A DNA stretch of 64,000 nucleotides from Epiperipatus broadwayi (taxonomy: Eukaryota > Onychophora > Udeonychophora > Euonychophora > Peripatidae): contig JAQFVV010000055.1 of NCBI GenBank assembly GCA_028023455.1, forward strand, positions 7,561,680 through 7,625,679, read 5' to 3'. The translations under genes and the position numbers were made by a program. Below the pieces are notes generated by a model, which was given only the letters and a program-made list of their open reading frames with translations, made no database searches and was not told where the DNA came from. This document shows, one piece after another, positions 63,119 to 64,000 of this stretch (positions are counted from its first letter, which is position 1; the number at the start of each line of letters is the position of its first letter).

Positions 63119-64000
63119 ATATATATATAGATATAACAAAATGGGTTCTATTATTTATAACTTGATAATTAATCAGCATATATGTAAATATATATATTCT
63201 TAAAATATTTTTGATGAGATTTACCATAATCGATCTAATACATATCAAATTTAATTACCTGTAATAACTGAAATATTAAGACACTGAAAATTTAATTAAA
63301 AATTAAAACAGATATTAATCATTACAGCTTTACATAATTATGAAAAGAAAATATGGAAAGAGAAAATAAATAAATATATATATTTATTGAAGCTGTAAAT
63401 ATACTATTCATGTCTGCACTTCATTTAAAGCCAATGGTAGCAGCACTGGTAAGGGGTTTGAACCATTCTATGGCTCATGGCTGCCTGTCTCATGCATTAG
63501 GCAAGCTATGATACTAATGTCATAATCTAATATTATGTTTTATATTTGTATCACCATGTACGTATGTGTGTGTACATATATGCACATGAAATAATCTTTG
63601 TTGTTATATAATATGTATTTGTAAATTGTATTCATTTAAGAAATTTATCTAATAAGTTTTATTTTAAATTATTGTCTGTAAAACTAACTCGTTAATTAAT
63701 TTCTAATATTTTTTAGAAATTTATTTATGTTAATTACTAGGCTTAAATATCACAAATTTAACAGTAAATTATGAAGTATATAAGTGCTACAATTAGCCCA
63801 AAAGTTTTGTTAAATTTTTATACTACTTGTTTCATTTTGTGACAATTATATTTATCAGTCTAAAAGAAAATACCTCAAATACGATTTACTTAAAAAATAT
63901 AAATTTTAGTATTATTAATTGTGAGGGTCATTAATTATCGTAAATTATAAAGTATAACAAAATTGTGAGAATTTAATAATTAAAGTTTTTTTCAAAGCAG
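63119..64000. other. AT-rich, no gene recognised
   Basis: 63430-63490 is less AT-rich (AATGGTAGCAGCACTGGTAA, GGGTTTGAACCATTC) and may be a tRNA-like SINE fragment; not enough for a call. Confidence 0.35.

Overview
The window looks like repeat-dense intergenic or intronic DNA from an AT-rich animal genome. I found no host protein-coding exon that I could defend. The repeat content points to a lophotrochozoan, plausibly a mollusc: many tRNA-like SINEs, Penelope-type GIY-YIG fossils, a Ty3/gypsy-like LTR element, LINE and mariner fossils, and long (TA)n and (TAA)n tracts. A cephalopod is possible, because tRNA-headed SINEs with a conserved central domain are established there. I cannot prove the taxon from sequence alone. 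Almost all open reading frames are microsatellite shadows or chance ORFs.

Layout: 1-7017 is an LTR retrotransposon cut by the window edge. It has gag and a retropepsin interrupted by two in-frame TAGs, no recognisable pol, and a SINE pair inserted inside. 7255-9150 is a fold-back element with a GIY-YIG fossil; a 37-bp minisatellite of exactly 29 units has expanded in one arm. 10569-15419, 21157-22849 and 59602-63118 are intervals with TG...CA termini sitting in TA repeats, probably long LTRs or solo LTRs; two contain a clear TATA box on the minus strand. 18.2-34.5 kb is a mosaic of SINE-like elements and fold-backs, two of which contain GIY-YIG fossils. 35.0-38.4 kb holds a compound trinucleotide repeat, a 48-bp minisatellite, an open Penelope-type GIY-YIG ORF and a perfect 84-bp palindrome. 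40.6-41.2 kb is one large fold-back. 45-59 kb is again SINEs and fold-backs, with LINE and mariner fossils.

The most striking result is that at least eight unrelated-looking repeat families share one RNA architecture: CTGANGA, a short hairpin, GAAA, then a short and usually self-complementary segment, a UH dinucleotide, and a 3' strand that in the better copies pairs with the sequence before CTGANGA. This is the catalytic core of a type I hammerhead ribozyme. The best copies (24264-24317 minus, 24995-25048 plus, 19863-19910 minus, 51954-52000 minus, 49369-49412 plus, 34330-34385 plus) have every core residue and complementary helices I and II. Helix II differs in sequence between families but stays paired. 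Helix III is very short and mostly palindromic (ACCGGT, ACTAGT, ACCATGGT, ATACGTAT), which suggests cleavage as dimers.

Most ribozyme elements and three GIY-YIG fossils sit in inverted, fold-back pairs. Hammerhead ribozymes are known in Penelope-like elements and in small non-autonomous retroelements that make circular RNA, so the principle is established. The density, the diversity of families and the recurrent inverted arrangement are what deserve a second look here.
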